DNA of 64,000 bases from an uncultured Lachnospiraceae bacterium (GCA_910585075.1 CAJUED010000004.1:66543-130542); one strand, 5' to 3'; positions 8,077-16,563 are shown, counted from the stretch's first letter. Numbers and translations are program-made. Notes: generated by a model not told the origin, from the letters alone.

Positions 8077-8197
8077 AGTCATAACTTCCTTTCTTTTCAT
8101 TTATAGATTGCAGTATTATAATAATTACAGATAACGGCAAAGATACGTGGCCGTTTACCGCATATACTTATTTTATAGGAAGTGGAAGGACATTACA

Positions 8198-9094
8198 ATG
8201 TTAAAATGCGTCTTGTTCTTATTATCAGAATATTATTACAAGATTGTTCGTGCACGTCTTGAGGAAATTTGCGAAAATTTGTCTTCAAAACAGGTCCAAG
8301 TGGAATTAAAAAAGCTGCCCTCCCGGAAAGAAAGCGCCTCCCGGCAAGAGGGTGCAGAGTGTTTTACAAAGGACTTGTGCAAAAGGTCATGGAACATTCG
8401 GGAGGTGCTGGTGATAACGGACGAGCCGAAAGCCGCTGATTTTCTTCTTGAGGGAGGTTGGTATGTGGTGGCTCTGTACCATGAGGAAAACCGAAGTGAG
8501 AGTTTTTCCGGAGTCCGGTATGGAATAGAGGATGTATTTGCGCTGGAATATCAGTCCTACGAGGCGGCATATAAAAGACTTGCCGGTCTGCCCTGGGATA
8601 TTCTTGAGACGGAGCGGCTTTTGGTCCGGGAGGGAACCGTGGAGGATGTGGAGGCATACTACCGGATTTACAGTGACCCGTCGGTGACTCTTTATATGGA
8701 AGACCTGTATGAGGACAGGAACCTTGAGCGGGACTATATGAAAGCGTATATTGATCAGATTTATGGATTTTACGGATATGGGCTGTGGTCGGTGATTTTG
8801 AAGGAGACAGGCCAGGTGATTGGACGTGCCGGGTTAAGCGTTCGTCAGGGCTATGACCTGCCGGAGCTTGGATTTGTGATAGACAGGACTTATCAAAACC
8901 GGGGTTACGGATACGAAGTCTGCGCCGGGATTTTAGCCTACGCAAAGAAAGAGCTTGACTTTGAACAGATACAGGCCCTCACTCATAAAGACAACCTGAT
9001 TTCAAAAAGGCTGCTCCGCAAACTGGGGTTTGTGTTTGAACGGGAGGTATCTGCAGAGTATCGCGACCACGAGCTGTTCATCAAAAAAATTTAA
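8198..9094 (+). CDS. GNAT family N-acetyltransferase with extra N-terminal domain
   Basis: A 298-residue protein. The ATG at 8198 follows GGAAGTGGAAGGACATTACA; the frame opens earlier at a GTG with no ribosome site. The C-terminal 150 residues are a RimJ/RimL-type acetyltransferase: it begins at ETERLLVREGTVEDVEAYY and has the acetyl-CoA loop region around RTYQNRGYGYEV, then KRLLRKLGF. The N-terminal 145 residues form a separate domain of unknown role. Its hydrophobic strands VLVITDEP and WYVVALYHEE suggest a small alpha/beta (HAD-like or receiver-like) fold. Similar two-domain proteins are common in Lachnospiraceae. The substrate is unknown. Confidence 0.8.
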   Translation: MLKCVLFLLSEYYYKIVRARLEEICENLSSKQVQVELKKLPSRKESASRQEGAECFTKDLCKRSWNIREVLVITDEPKAADFLLEGGWYVVALYHEENRSESFSGVRYGIEDVFALEYQSYEAAYKRLAGLPWDILETERLLVREGTVEDVEAYYRIYSDPSVTLYMEDLYEDRNLERDYMKAYIDQIYGFYGYGLWSVILKETGQVIGRAGLSVRQGYDLPELGFVIDRTYQNRGYGYEVCAGILAYAKKELDFEQIQALTHKDNLISKRLLRKLGFVFEREVSAEYRDHELFIKKI

Positions 9095-9101
9095 AAAATG
9101 A

Positions 9102-9130
9102 TTGACAGGGAATGGGCGGGGTGCTATCAT
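9102..9130 (+). promoter_or_regulatory. Strong sigma-A promoter of the amt-PII leader
   Basis: A perfect -35 TTGACA (9102-9107), 17-base spacer and -10 TATCAT (9125-9130) follow the GNAT stop codon. Transcription would start near 9137, about 10 bases before a strong terminator. Confidence 0.75.
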
Positions 9131-9146
9131 GTCACATGAAGCGAAG

Positions 9147-9174
9147 GCGCTGTGGAATGACCACAGCGCTTTTT
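9147..9174 (+). terminator. Terminator just downstream of the amt-leader promoter
   Basis: A 9-bp perfect stem GCGCTGTGG / CCACAGCGC with loop AATGA and five T residues. It follows the GNAT gene by 52 bases but also lies about 10 bases after the predicted start of the 9102 promoter. It may therefore end the upstream gene, attenuate the amt leader, or both. Confidence 0.88.
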
Positions 9175-9175
9175 C

Positions 9176-9249
9176 AATAAGCTGACACACTAAGTACAGA
9201 ATCGTTTAGCGCAATAAGCTGACGCGCATGGCGCGGCATAGTATGATAA
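9176..9249 (+). repeat. Tandem pair of 37-bp AATAAG-type units
   Basis: AATAAGCTGAC occurs at 9176 and again exactly 37 bp later at 9213. This is the same period as the pair at 2935/2972. The second unit contains a small CGCGC/GCGCG hairpin. No coding potential is seen. Confidence 0.55.
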
Positions 9250-9253
9250 AAAG

Positions 9254-9302
9254 AGCGAAGCAAAGGGGCTTGTGATAAACAAGGTCTTTGGCTTCGCTTT
9301 TT
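9254..9302 (+). terminator. Second terminator-like hairpin in the amt leader
   Basis: AGCGAAGCAAAG can pair with CTTTGGCTTCGCT (one bulge) around a 20-base loop, followed by TTTTT. It is the second terminator-like structure between the 9102 promoter and amt, so the leader probably regulates read-through. Confidence 0.65.
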
Positions 9303-9354
9303 GTGTCATACAGGGTTTTGCGGAGTATGTCGGCAATTGAAGTGAGGAGGAGAC

Positions 9355-9425
9355 AAGTTTGTGTCTGCGCTGCATCCACAAACTTTCAAGCATTCATGCT
9401 TATATGTGCAAAAAAGCAGCGCAGA
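9355..9425 (+). promoter_or_regulatory. Pseudoknot-type 5'-leader element, copy A (amt)
   Basis: Stem 1 is AAGTTTGTG (9355-9363) with CACAAACTT (9377-9385). The loop carries TCTGCGCTGC (9364-9373), which is perfectly complementary to GCAGCGCAGA (9416-9425), giving an H-type pseudoknot. A third hairpin, AAGCA/TGCTT (9388-9401), lies between. The 3' arm ends three bases before the Shine-Dalgarno TGAGGAGA of amt. Other copies precede spoIIQ, ddl and the DUF368 gene. Confidence 0.7.
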
Positions 9426-9439
9426 AATGAGGAGAGATT

Positions 9440-11221
9440 ATGAGTGAAGAAATTATGAGTGCCGTAAGCGGCGAAGTGTTTGGCGTCTGGTTCCTGATTG
9501 GGGCCGCGCTGGTGTTCTGGATGCAGGCTGGTTTTGCCATGGTGGAGACCGGCTTTACCAGAGCAAAGAATGCGGGAAACATTCTGATGAAAAATCTGAT
9601 GGATTTCTGCATTGGTACGGTTGTCTTTATCCTGATTGGTTTTGGCCTTCTGCTGGGTGAGGATCTGGCAGGTTTCATCGGGAAACCAGGATTTGATATT
9701 TTCACATCCTATGGGGATTTCGACTGGTCAAACTTTGTATTTAATTTTGTATTCTGCGCCACTACGGCGACCATTGTTTCAGGTGCAATGGCGGAGAGAA
9801 CAAAATTTTTATCCTACTGTATTTACTCAGGAGTCATTTCCGCATTGATTTATCCCATTGAGGCTCACTGGATCTGGGGCGGCGGCTGGCTTTCACAGCT
9901 TGGCTTCCATGATTTCGCAGGCTCCTGCGCAATCCATATGGTGGGCGGTATTTCAGCGCTGATTGGGGCAAAGCTGTTAGGCCCCCGTATTGGAAAGTTT
10001 GTGAAGGATAAGGACGGAAAGATTACGAAGGTAAATGCATTTCCCGGACATAATCTTCCCATTGGCTGCCTTGGCGTGTTTATCCTGTGGCTGGGCTGGT
10101 ATGGATTTAACGGGGCCGCATGTACCAGTGTGGCGCAGCTTGGTTCCGTATTCGTGACAACAACGGTTGCCCCTGCCATTGCCACGGTTGTGTGCATGGT
10201 GTTTACCTGGGTAAAATATGGAAAGCCTGATGTGTCAATGTGTTTGAACGCTTCTCTGGCCGGGCTGGTTGCCATTACGGCGCCCTGTGATGTGACGGAT
10301 GTTGCAGGGGCTATTGTGATTGGCGCGGTGGCAGGCCTGCTGGTGGTGTTTGGCGTATGGCTTCTGGATTACAAGCTGCATATTGACGACCCGGTGGGCG
10401 CGGTGGCGGTTCACTGCTTAAACGGAATCTGGGGTACCATTGCGGTGGGACTTTTCGCAACCACCTCCGCTCCGGGAAATGACAGTGTGGTTGGACTTTT
10501 TTACGGCGGCGGATTCAGGCAGTTAGGGCTGCAGCTCCTTGGCTTTGGAGCGGTGGCCCTGTGGACTGCGGTTACAATTACAGTTGCTTTCCTGATTATT
10601 AAAGGGGCGGCCGGCCTTCGGGTCAGCGAGGAGGAGGAAATTGTAGGACTGGATTCCTGCGAGCATGGTCTTACTTCCGCTTATGCCGGTTTCAGCATTA
10701 TGGATATTTCCAACACAATGACCATGGAAGTAAACGAAAATACAAGCCTTGGCACGGAGGATTACGAGATGGCTTCGCCGGCCCGGAAGGCGGCGTCCGT
10801 AAAGGTGGTGATGACCACTTCCGAAATGACAGCCCCGCCTGTTACGGAAAGTGTGGGGGAACATACAGGGATTTACAAAGTGGCGATTATCGCTAAATTG
10901 TCCAGATATGACAGCTTAAAGAAAGCTATGAACGATTTGGGCGTAACCGGTATGACGGTGACCCAGGTAATGGGCTGCGGCGTTCAGAAGGGCGCCGGGG
11001 AGATGTACAGAGGCGTCGAGGTGGACGCAACGCTGCTTCCTAAGGTGAAGGTTGAAGTGGTTGTCAGCAAAATCCCTGTGGACAAAGTGATTGAGGCAGC
11101 GAAGAAAGCCCTCTATACAGGCCATATCGGCGATGGCAAAATTTTTGTATACAATGTGGGCAAGGTGGTCAAAATTCGTACGGGAGAGGAGGATTTTGAC
11201 GCTTTGCAGGACGTGGAATAA
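9440..11221 (+). CDS. Ammonium transporter Amt fused to a C-terminal PII (GlnK) domain
   Basis: A 593-residue fusion. Residues 1-410 are an Amt/Rh ammonium channel with about eleven helices. It shows AGFAMVETGFTRAKN, DFAGSCAIHMVGG and the paired pore histidines (His in the IHMVGG helix and in VAVHCLNGIWGT). After a linker of about 65 residues, residues 478-593 are a PII signalling domain that begins at YKVAIIAKLSRYDSLKKAM. Its B-loop TGHIGDGKIFV is intact. The T-loop reads YRGVEV, without the Tyr that proteobacteria uridylylate. In most bacteria the channel (amtB) and its PII plug (glnK) are separate genes; the fusion would tether the regulator to the channel. The start at 9440 follows ATGAGGAGAGATT. 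Confidence 0.93.
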   Translation: MSEEIMSAVSGEVFGVWFLIGAALVFWMQAGFAMVETGFTRAKNAGNILMKNLMDFCIGTVVFILIGFGLLLGEDLAGFIGKPGFDIFTSYGDFDWSNFVFNFVFCATTATIVSGAMAERTKFLSYCIYSGVISALIYPIEAHWIWGGGWLSQLGFHDFAGSCAIHMVGGISALIGAKLLGPRIGKFVKDKDGKITKVNAFPGHNLPIGCLGVFILWLGWYGFNGAACTSVAQLGSVFVTTTVAPAIATVVCMVFTWVKYGKPDVSMCLNASLAGLVAITAPCDVTDVAGAIVIGAVAGLLVVFGVWLLDYKLHIDDPVGAVAVHCLNGIWGTIAVGLFATTSAPGNDSVVGLFYGGGFRQLGLQLLGFGAVALWTAVTITVAFLIIKGAAGLRVSEEEEIVGLDSCEHGLTSAYAGFSIMDISNTMTMEVNENTSLGTEDYEMASPARKAASVKVVMTTSEMTAPPVTESVGEHTGIYKVAIIAKLSRYDSLKKAMNDLGVTGMTVTQVMGCGVQKGAGEMYRGVEVDATLLPKVKVEVVVSKIPVDKVIEAAKKALYTGHIGDGKIFVYNVGKVVKIRTGEEDFDALQDVE

Positions 11222-11261
11222 AACAGCTTATATCTAATCCCTTAGTTTGGTATAATAAAGG

Positions 11262-11295
11262 CAGGCTTCCGGGCGCTCCACCGCCCGGAGGCCTG
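11262..11295. other. Long GC-rich hairpin after amt-PII
   Basis: Fourteen consecutive pairs (one G-U) between CAGGCTTCCGGGCG and CGCCCGGAGGCCTG around loop CTCCAC. There is no T-tract, so this is either a transcript-stabilising hairpin or an inefficient terminator. It lies 40 bases after the amt stop. Confidence 0.6.
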
Positions 11296-11332
11296 TCGCC
11301 ATATCCGGTGAAAATGATAAAATTGATAGTAT

Positions 11333-11361
11333 TTGACAATGGAATATGTTTGTGATAGGCT
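11333..11361 (+). promoter_or_regulatory. Putative promoter of metG
   Basis: A perfect TTGACA (11333-11338) lies 17 bases from TAGGCT (11356-11361), which has an extended -10 TG. A hairpin-like stretch (CTGTCTTCTGT with ACAGATGGGAGGCAG) and TTTTTATT near 11420-11452 follow, and could be an attenuator. No T-box (GGTGGNACCGCG) is present. Confidence 0.5.
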
Positions 11362-11482
11362 AACAATATATCAGATAATGGTTATACGTAGAAATGAAGA
11401 AATGTGACAAAGGGCTGTCTTCTGTCAACAGATGGGAGGCAGTTTTTATTAACACAAAAATTGTGCGCGGAGGAAACTGGAT

Positions 11483-13495
11483 ATGAATACTGAAAATCCC
11501 AATGGAAACTCCATAGGAAATTCCAAAGGAAAATATTACATTACGACGGCAATTGCATACGCTTCAGGAAAACCTCATATCGGCAACAGTTATGAGATTG
11601 TGCTGGCGGACAGCATTGCGCGGTTTAAGAGAAAAGACGGCTACGATGTGTTCTTTCAGACGGGTACGGACGAGCATGGCCAGAAGATTGAGCTTAAGGC
11701 ACAGGAAGCGGGAGTTACGCCCAGGGAATATGTGGACAAGGTGGCGGAAACTATCCAGGGCTTATGGAACCTGATGGACACCTCTTATGATAAATTTATC
11801 CGGACCACGGATGACTATCATGAAAAGCAGGTGCAGAAAATTTTTAAGAAGCTTTATCAGCAGGGAGATATTTACAAGAGTTCCTATGAGGGGCTTTACT
11901 GTACGCCCTGCGAGTCCTTCTGGACGGAATCCCAGCTTGTGGACGGCAAGTGCCCGGACTGCGGCAGGGAGGTAAAACCGGCCAAGGAGGAGGCATATTT
12001 CTTTAAAATGAGCAAATATGCGGACAGGCTGATTGCCCATATCAACAGTCACCCGGAATTTATTCAGCCGGTATCCCGGAAAAATGAAATGATGAATAAT
12101 TTTCTCCTTCCTGGGCTGCAGGATTTGTGTGTCTCAAGAACTTCCTTTAAATGGGGGATTCCTGTGGACTTTGACGATAAGCATGTAGTTTATGTATGGC
12201 TTGATGCGCTGACCAACTATATTACAGGCATCGGTTATGAGGCTGACGGGGAGAGCTCACAGCAGTATCATAAGCTCTGGCCTGCCGACCTGCATCTGAT
12301 AGGAAAAGACATTATTCGTTTTCACACCATATACTGGCCAATTTTCCTGATGGCTCTGGGCGAGCCGCTGCCTAAACAGATTTTCGGGCACCCATGGCTT
12401 TTGCAGGGCGACGGGAAAATGAGCAAATCCAAAGGAAATGTGATTTACGCCGATGACCTTGTGGATTTCTTTGGAGTGGATGCGGTGCGTTATTTTGTGC
12501 TCCATGAAATGCCTTTTGAAAATGACGGTACGATTTCATGGGAGCTGCTGGTGGAGAGAATTAACTCTGACCTTGCCAATACCCTTGGAAATCTGGTAAA
12601 CAGAACCATTTCCATGAGCAATAAGTACTTTGGCGGCGTGGTGGCGGATAAGGGATGCAAAGAAGCGGTGGACGAGGAGCTAAAGGCGGTGGCAGTAAGC
12701 GCCTATGGAAAAACTGTGGCCAAGATGGAGGATCTGCGGGTGGCGGATGCTCTTACGGAGATTTTTGCCCTGTTTAAGCGCTGCAATAAATATATTGACG
12801 AGACGGAGCCCTGGGTGCTTGCCAGAGACGAGGAGAAAAAAGACCGTTTGTCCACGGTACTTTATAATTTGGTGGAGAGCATTTTAATTGGAGCGTCCCT
12901 GCTTGAGCCGTTTATGCCCGCTACGGCAAAGAAGATTGCAGAGCAGTTAAATGCCGGGATAAGAGGATTTGAGGAGCTTGAAAGCTTCGGGAAATATCCT
13001 TCCGGCAATAAGGTGACGGAAAAGCCTGAAATTCTTTTCGCACGTCTTGATGTGAAAGACGTGGTGGAGAGGGCGGAAGCCATGTTTGAGGAAAGAAAAA
13101 AGGCGGCAGGAGATTTGGAAGACGAGAAGCAGGAGGAGGCGCCTGAAGGCATTGACATCGAGCCCAAGGCGGAAATCACATATGATATGTTTGACAAAAT
13201 GCAGTTTCAGGTAGGGGAAATCATAGCCTGCGAGGAGGTTCCCAAGTCAAAGAAGCTGCTGTGTTCTAAAGTGCGTATAGGAAGTCAGGTAAAACAGATT
13301 GTTTCCGGTATCAAGCAGCATTACAGCGCCGAAGAAATGGTGGGGAAAAAGGTTATGGTACTGGTTAACTTAAAGCCCGCTACTTTGGCAGGGGTGGTTT
13401 CGGAAGGCATGCTGCTGTGCGCGGAGGACGCCCAGGGAAATTTAGCGCTGCTTACCCCTGAAAAGGATATGCCGTCAGGTGCGGAAATCTGCTAA
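11483..13495 (+). CDS. metG: Methionine--tRNA ligase
   Basis: A 670-residue class I aminoacyl-tRNA synthetase that charges tRNA-Met. HIGH-type motif KPHIGNSYE lies near residue 32 and KMSKSKGN at 312-319. A CxxC...CxxC zinc knuckle (CTPCESF, CPDCG) sits at about 142-162. The C-terminal 105 residues (from AEITYDMFDKMQFQVGEI) are the EMAP/Trbp111 tRNA-binding domain used for dimerisation, as in MetG of Bacillus and E. coli. The start is the ATG at 11483 behind GCGGAGGAAACTGGAT; the first 14 residues are an Asn/Gly/Ser-rich extension before YITTAIAYASG. Length is normal. Confidence 0.97.
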   Translation: MNTENPNGNSIGNSKGKYYITTAIAYASGKPHIGNSYEIVLADSIARFKRKDGYDVFFQTGTDEHGQKIELKAQEAGVTPREYVDKVAETIQGLWNLMDTSYDKFIRTTDDYHEKQVQKIFKKLYQQGDIYKSSYEGLYCTPCESFWTESQLVDGKCPDCGREVKPAKEEAYFFKMSKYADRLIAHINSHPEFIQPVSRKNEMMNNFLLPGLQDLCVSRTSFKWGIPVDFDDKHVVYVWLDALTNYITGIGYEADGESSQQYHKLWPADLHLIGKDIIRFHTIYWPIFLMALGEPLPKQIFGHPWLLQGDGKMSKSKGNVIYADDLVDFFGVDAVRYFVLHEMPFENDGTISWELLVERINSDLANTLGNLVNRTISMSNKYFGGVVADKGCKEAVDEELKAVAVSAYGKTVAKMEDLRVADALTEIFALFKRCNKYIDETEPWVLARDEEKKDRLSTVLYNLVESILIGASLLEPFMPATAKKIAEQLNAGIRGFEELESFGKYPSGNKVTEKPEILFARLDVKDVVERAEAMFEERKKAAGDLEDEKQEEAPEGIDIEPKAEITYDMFDKMQFQVGEIIACEEVPKSKKLLCSKVRIGSQVKQIVSGIKQHYSAEEMVGKKVMVLVNLKPATLAGVVSEGMLLCAEDAQGNLALLTPEKDMPSGAEIC

Positions 13496-13627
13496 GCTAA
13501 ATGAAAAATCCGGACCTTTTGGCGAAGGGGGACTTTAAATGGGCCGGATTGTATAATCGGGAAAGCGCTTCGCTTTCTGATAAGGCTTTGCAGGCGGCCA
13601 GCGAATGCCGCGAAATGGGAGGTTACA

Positions 13628-14572
13628 ATGGTAAAAAAAGTAGAATTTACATTTGATTCCAGGGATGGAATGTCAAAGATACATGCCGTCAGGTGGGTAC
13701 CCGAAGGAAAGGTGGTCTGCATTCTGCAGGTGGTCCATGGCATGGCGGAATACATTGAGCGCTATGAAGCTCTGGCACAGTATCTGGGGGAGAAGGGGAT
13801 ACTGGTGACCGGGGACGATCATTTAGGGCATGGAAAAAGTGTTGATGCGGATGGAACATATGGCTATTTCTGCGAACAGGACCCGGCCACCGTGGTGGTA
13901 AGGGACGTCCATCGGCTGAAAAAAATGACCCAGGAGGAATATCCGGGTGTGCCTTATGTGCTTTTGGGGCACAGTATGGGTTCCTTTATCGCCCGCAATT
14001 ATCTGATTCGGTATGGCTCGGGAATACAGGGGGCGATTATCTGCGGTACGGGTTCCCAGCCTAAGGCCCTTGTGAAGGTGTGCAAAGGGGTGGCGGCAGT
14101 CCAGGGCTTTTTCCTTGGCTCTAAGCACACGGCTAAAATGATAAACAAGCTTGCCTTTGGCAACTACAATCAAAAGATACCTGATGCGAAAACTGCCTCC
14201 GACTGGCTGTGCACGGACGAGGCCGTGGTGGCTGCTTATGAGAAGGATGAACTGTGCGGTTTTACCTTTACGGTGAACGGTTTTAAGACCCTGTTTACCC
14301 TGATTGACAGGCTCAACCAGGAGGAAAATCTGCTGCTGATGCCTAAGGATTTGCCGGTACATTTTATAGCCGGGGATATGGACCCGGTAGGCGCTTACGG
14401 GGAGGGTGTGAAGAAAGCTTTCGAGGATTTTAAGAAAGCCGGTATGGAGAGAATCTCGTTAAAGCTTTATCCGGGCGACAGGCACGAGCTGTTAAATGAG
14501 AAAGATAAGCTGAAAGTATATGAAGATATATATCCGTGGATCATGGAGCGGGTAAAAGAGTACCAGTTGTAA
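13628..14572 (+). CDS. Alpha/beta hydrolase, monoacylglycerol lipase / lysophospholipase-like
   Basis: A 314-residue alpha/beta hydrolase of the serine aminopeptidase S33 (Hydrolase_4) group, which includes bacterial monoacylglycerol lipases and PldB-like lysophospholipases. The nucleophile elbow is GHSMGS near residue 118. The oxyanion strand has HGMAEY (residues 39-44). The acid is in HFIAGDMDPVG and the histidine in GDRHELLNE near the C-terminus. There is no signal peptide. The start at 13628 follows ATGGGAGGTTACA. Nothing links it to metG except position. The lipid substrate is inferred from family resemblance only. Confidence 0.85.
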   Translation: MVKKVEFTFDSRDGMSKIHAVRWVPEGKVVCILQVVHGMAEYIERYEALAQYLGEKGILVTGDDHLGHGKSVDADGTYGYFCEQDPATVVVRDVHRLKKMTQEEYPGVPYVLLGHSMGSFIARNYLIRYGSGIQGAIICGTGSQPKALVKVCKGVAAVQGFFLGSKHTAKMINKLAFGNYNQKIPDAKTASDWLCTDEAVVAAYEKDELCGFTFTVNGFKTLFTLIDRLNQEENLLLMPKDLPVHFIAGDMDPVGAYGEGVKKAFEDFKKAGMERISLKLYPGDRHELLNEKDKLKVYEDIYPWIMERVKEYQL

Positions 14573-14608
14573 TTCCATAAGCCGACAGTGTTTGCCGGTA
14601 TAAATGTA

Positions 14609-14646
14609 AGATATCAGGAGACCCCGGAAGGGGTGTCCTGATATCT
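14609..14646. other. Long inverted repeat after the hydrolase gene
   Basis: AGATATCAGGA and TCCTGATATCT enclose CCCC-GGAA-GGGG, giving a nearly continuous stem. No T-tract follows on the plus strand. It lies between the hydrolase stop and the next ribosome site. Confidence 0.6.
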
Positions 14647-14693
14647 ATGCAATTGAAATATAGTTTGATAAGGCAGTAAAAGAGGACAGTGAA

Positions 14694-15215
14694 ATGAAAA
14701 AGAAAATTCGGATGATTTTGCCGGGGCTTCTGATGATGCTCCTGGTATTGGGGATGCCGGTTTATGCGGCCGGGACTTCCGAGGCTGAGAGCGGGGACGT
14801 GATCGGCCAGGTGAAACAGCAGCTTTCCGAGATATTTGAGAATGTGGACGAGCAGACGGCAGGTGAAGTTTTTTCTTTTTTAAAGGAAAAGATTTCGGAA
14901 GGAAATTTAAGCTCTGAGGAGGGGCTTTCAAAAGCCATCAGAGAGGGCAAAGAAAAATTTGGAGTGGAGATTGCCAAAGCGGATGCCAAAGCACTGGTGG
15001 AGACCATGGACAAGCTGGAAGACATGGGATTTTCGGCGGAATACGTGCTGGACAAAACAGAAAGTCTTTATCAGGAGTATGGAGCCGATTTCGTGGAGCA
15101 TGTGGATGAAGTGGTGACAGGGGCCGTGAAAAATGCGGCATCGAATGCGGTAGGCAGCTTTTTCGACAATCTGAAAGAATCGGTTAAAAGCTTTTTTACG
15201 AATTTATTTTCATAG
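14694..15215 (+). CDS. Hypothetical secreted helical protein
   Basis: A 173-residue protein I do not recognise. It has a clear signal peptide: MKKKIR, then a hydrophobic core IMILPGLLMMLLVLGMPV and a YAA-GT cleavage region near residue 26. The mature part is almost wholly helical and acidic in the first two thirds, with heptad-like Leu/Ile/Val spacing. The C-terminal 35 residues (NAASNAVGSFFDNLKESV...) form an amphipathic helix rich in Phe. No cysteines, lipobox or sortase motif are present, so it should be secreted. The start at 14694 follows AAGAGGACAGTGAA. It is followed by a strong terminator, so it is probably monocistronic. Confidence 0.75.
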   Translation: MKKKIRMILPGLLMMLLVLGMPVYAAGTSEAESGDVIGQVKQQLSEIFENVDEQTAGEVFSFLKEKISEGNLSSEEGLSKAIREGKEKFGVEIAKADAKALVETMDKLEDMGFSAEYVLDKTESLYQEYGADFVEHVDEVVTGAVKNAASNAVGSFFDNLKESVKSFFTNLFS

Positions 15216-15261
15216 GTTTTAGGAACAGTCGTGTAAAATATAATAGAATAAAATCATCAGG

Positions 15262-15323
15262 AGCTGTAAATAAATAATTCTGACAGGTTAAATGGCAAGA
15301 AATTATTTATTTACGGCTTTTTT
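15262..15323 (+). terminator. Rho-independent terminator after the secreted protein gene
   Basis: A stem of about 17 pairs between AGCTGTAAATAAATAATT and AATTATTTATTTACGGCT (one mismatch), followed by TTTTTT. The rest of the gap 15216-15518 holds the 3' arm of the leader element (GCAGCGCAGA at 15496-15505) directly before the next ribosome site. Confidence 0.88.
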
Positions 15324-15518
15324 ATACCGACGGGTGAAAGCAATCTGTACAGGAGCGTCATAAATTGCTTTGATTCAATAATCCTGACGGTAAAATGTGG
15401 AGATGACCGCTGCAATCAGCCGCTTTGCAGTGCGTGATAATGTTTGAAAGTATGCGCGGTTATGTGGACGCTCCGGGATGGAGGAAGCGCAAAAAGCAGC
15501 GCAGAAATGAGGTGAATT

Positions 15519-16496
15519 ATGAAAATTGCTTTTTACGGAACAAAGCCCTACGACAAAATATGGTTTGAACCTATGGGGAAGGAGTATGGCTTCGATATCC
15601 ATTTTATCGAGGCGGCCTGCACCCGGGAAACAGTTTTTATGGCAAAGGGATATGACGCAATCTGCGTCTTTGTCAACGATTATGTGGATGCTGAAATGAT
15701 TGAAGCCCTTTATGAAATGAAGGTCAAGGCGATTTTACTGCGGAGCGCCGGTTTTAACAATGTGGACGTGAAAGCAGCCGAGGATAAAATTGTGATTCTC
15801 AGGGTGCCCAGCTATTCTCCCGAGGCGGTTGCGGAGTTTTCCATGGCGTTACTGTTAGCAGTAAACAGGCTGACCCACAAGGCGTACAACAGAACCAGAG
15901 AGTTTAACATGAGTTTGAACGGGCTGATGGGCACCGATTTATATGAAAAGACGGTGGGTGTTGTTGGCACGGGAAAAATCGGGCAGGCAATGATACGGAT
16001 TTTGAATGGTTTCCAGACCAATGTGCTCTGTTATGACCCCTTTCCGGTTAAAGGCCTAGAGGCCGAGTATGTATCCCTTGACGAGCTGTTTAAAAGCTCG
16101 GATGTGATTACCCTGCACTGCCCCTTAACATCGGACACCAGGCATCTGATCAACAAAGAAACCATAGGGAAAATGAAGGACGGAGTATATCTGGTGAACA
16201 CCTCAAGGGGAAGCCTGATTGACACGGAGGATTTGATTGACGCCATGCTGAAGGGAAAGTTTGGCGGAGTGGGCCTTGATGTGTACGAGGAGGAGGAAGG
16301 GGTTTTCTATGAGGACAGGTCGGGTGAGATTATTACGGACGACAATCTGGCGCGGCTTATGACCTTTCCCAATGTGCTTGTGACTTCCCACATGGGATTT
16401 TTTACCAAAGAGGCCATGCAGGCCATTGCCCATACCACCCTTGAAAACGCCTATGCGCTTGAAAACGGACTTCCGTTGGTAAACCGGGTAGTATAA
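15519..16496 (+). CDS. D-lactate dehydrogenase / D-2-hydroxyacid dehydrogenase
   Basis: A 325-residue NAD-dependent D-2-hydroxyacid dehydrogenase close in layout to E. coli LdhA, which reduces pyruvate to D-lactate in fermentation. Seen in order: N-terminal substrate domain with LLRSAGFNNVDV; SPEAVAEFSMALLL; NAD-binding GVVGTGKIGQAM (about 147-158); catalytic Arg in VNTSRGSLIDT; Glu in GLDVYEEEEGVFYED; and His in TSHMGFFTKEAM. The EEGVFYEDRSG insertion is typical of the LdhA branch. The start at 15519 follows AATGAGGTGAATT, in which the 3' arm of the leader element adjoins the ribosome site. D-lactate is the likely but not proven product. Confidence 0.85.
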   Translation: MKIAFYGTKPYDKIWFEPMGKEYGFDIHFIEAACTRETVFMAKGYDAICVFVNDYVDAEMIEALYEMKVKAILLRSAGFNNVDVKAAEDKIVILRVPSYSPEAVAEFSMALLLAVNRLTHKAYNRTREFNMSLNGLMGTDLYEKTVGVVGTGKIGQAMIRILNGFQTNVLCYDPFPVKGLEAEYVSLDELFKSSDVITLHCPLTSDTRHLINKETIGKMKDGVYLVNTSRGSLIDTEDLIDAMLKGKFGGVGLDVYEEEEGVFYEDRSGEIITDDNLARLMTFPNVLVTSHMGFFTKEAMQAIAHTTLENAYALENGLPLVNRVV

Positions 16497-16502
16497 CTGT
16501 GA

Positions 16503-16550
16503 TTGTAAAATGTTTGATTATCTGCTATAATCATACAATGGTATTGTATG
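16503..16550 (+). promoter_or_regulatory. Extended -10 promoter with overlapping palindromic operator
   Basis: TTGTAA (16503-16508), 17 bases, TATAAT (16526-16531) with an extended TGC. Immediately downstream is a perfect inverted repeat CATACAAT-GGT-ATTGTATG (16532-16550), which covers the predicted start site. That is the usual position for a repressor operator. The controlled gene is the GNAT gene at 16564. Confidence 0.65.
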
Positions 16551-16563
16551 AAGGGATAAGGTA

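Noticed and set aside
11222..11482. T-box riboswitch upstream of metG
   Set aside because: A leader with hairpins is present, but the T-box sequence GGTGGNACCGCG and a specifier loop are not seen.
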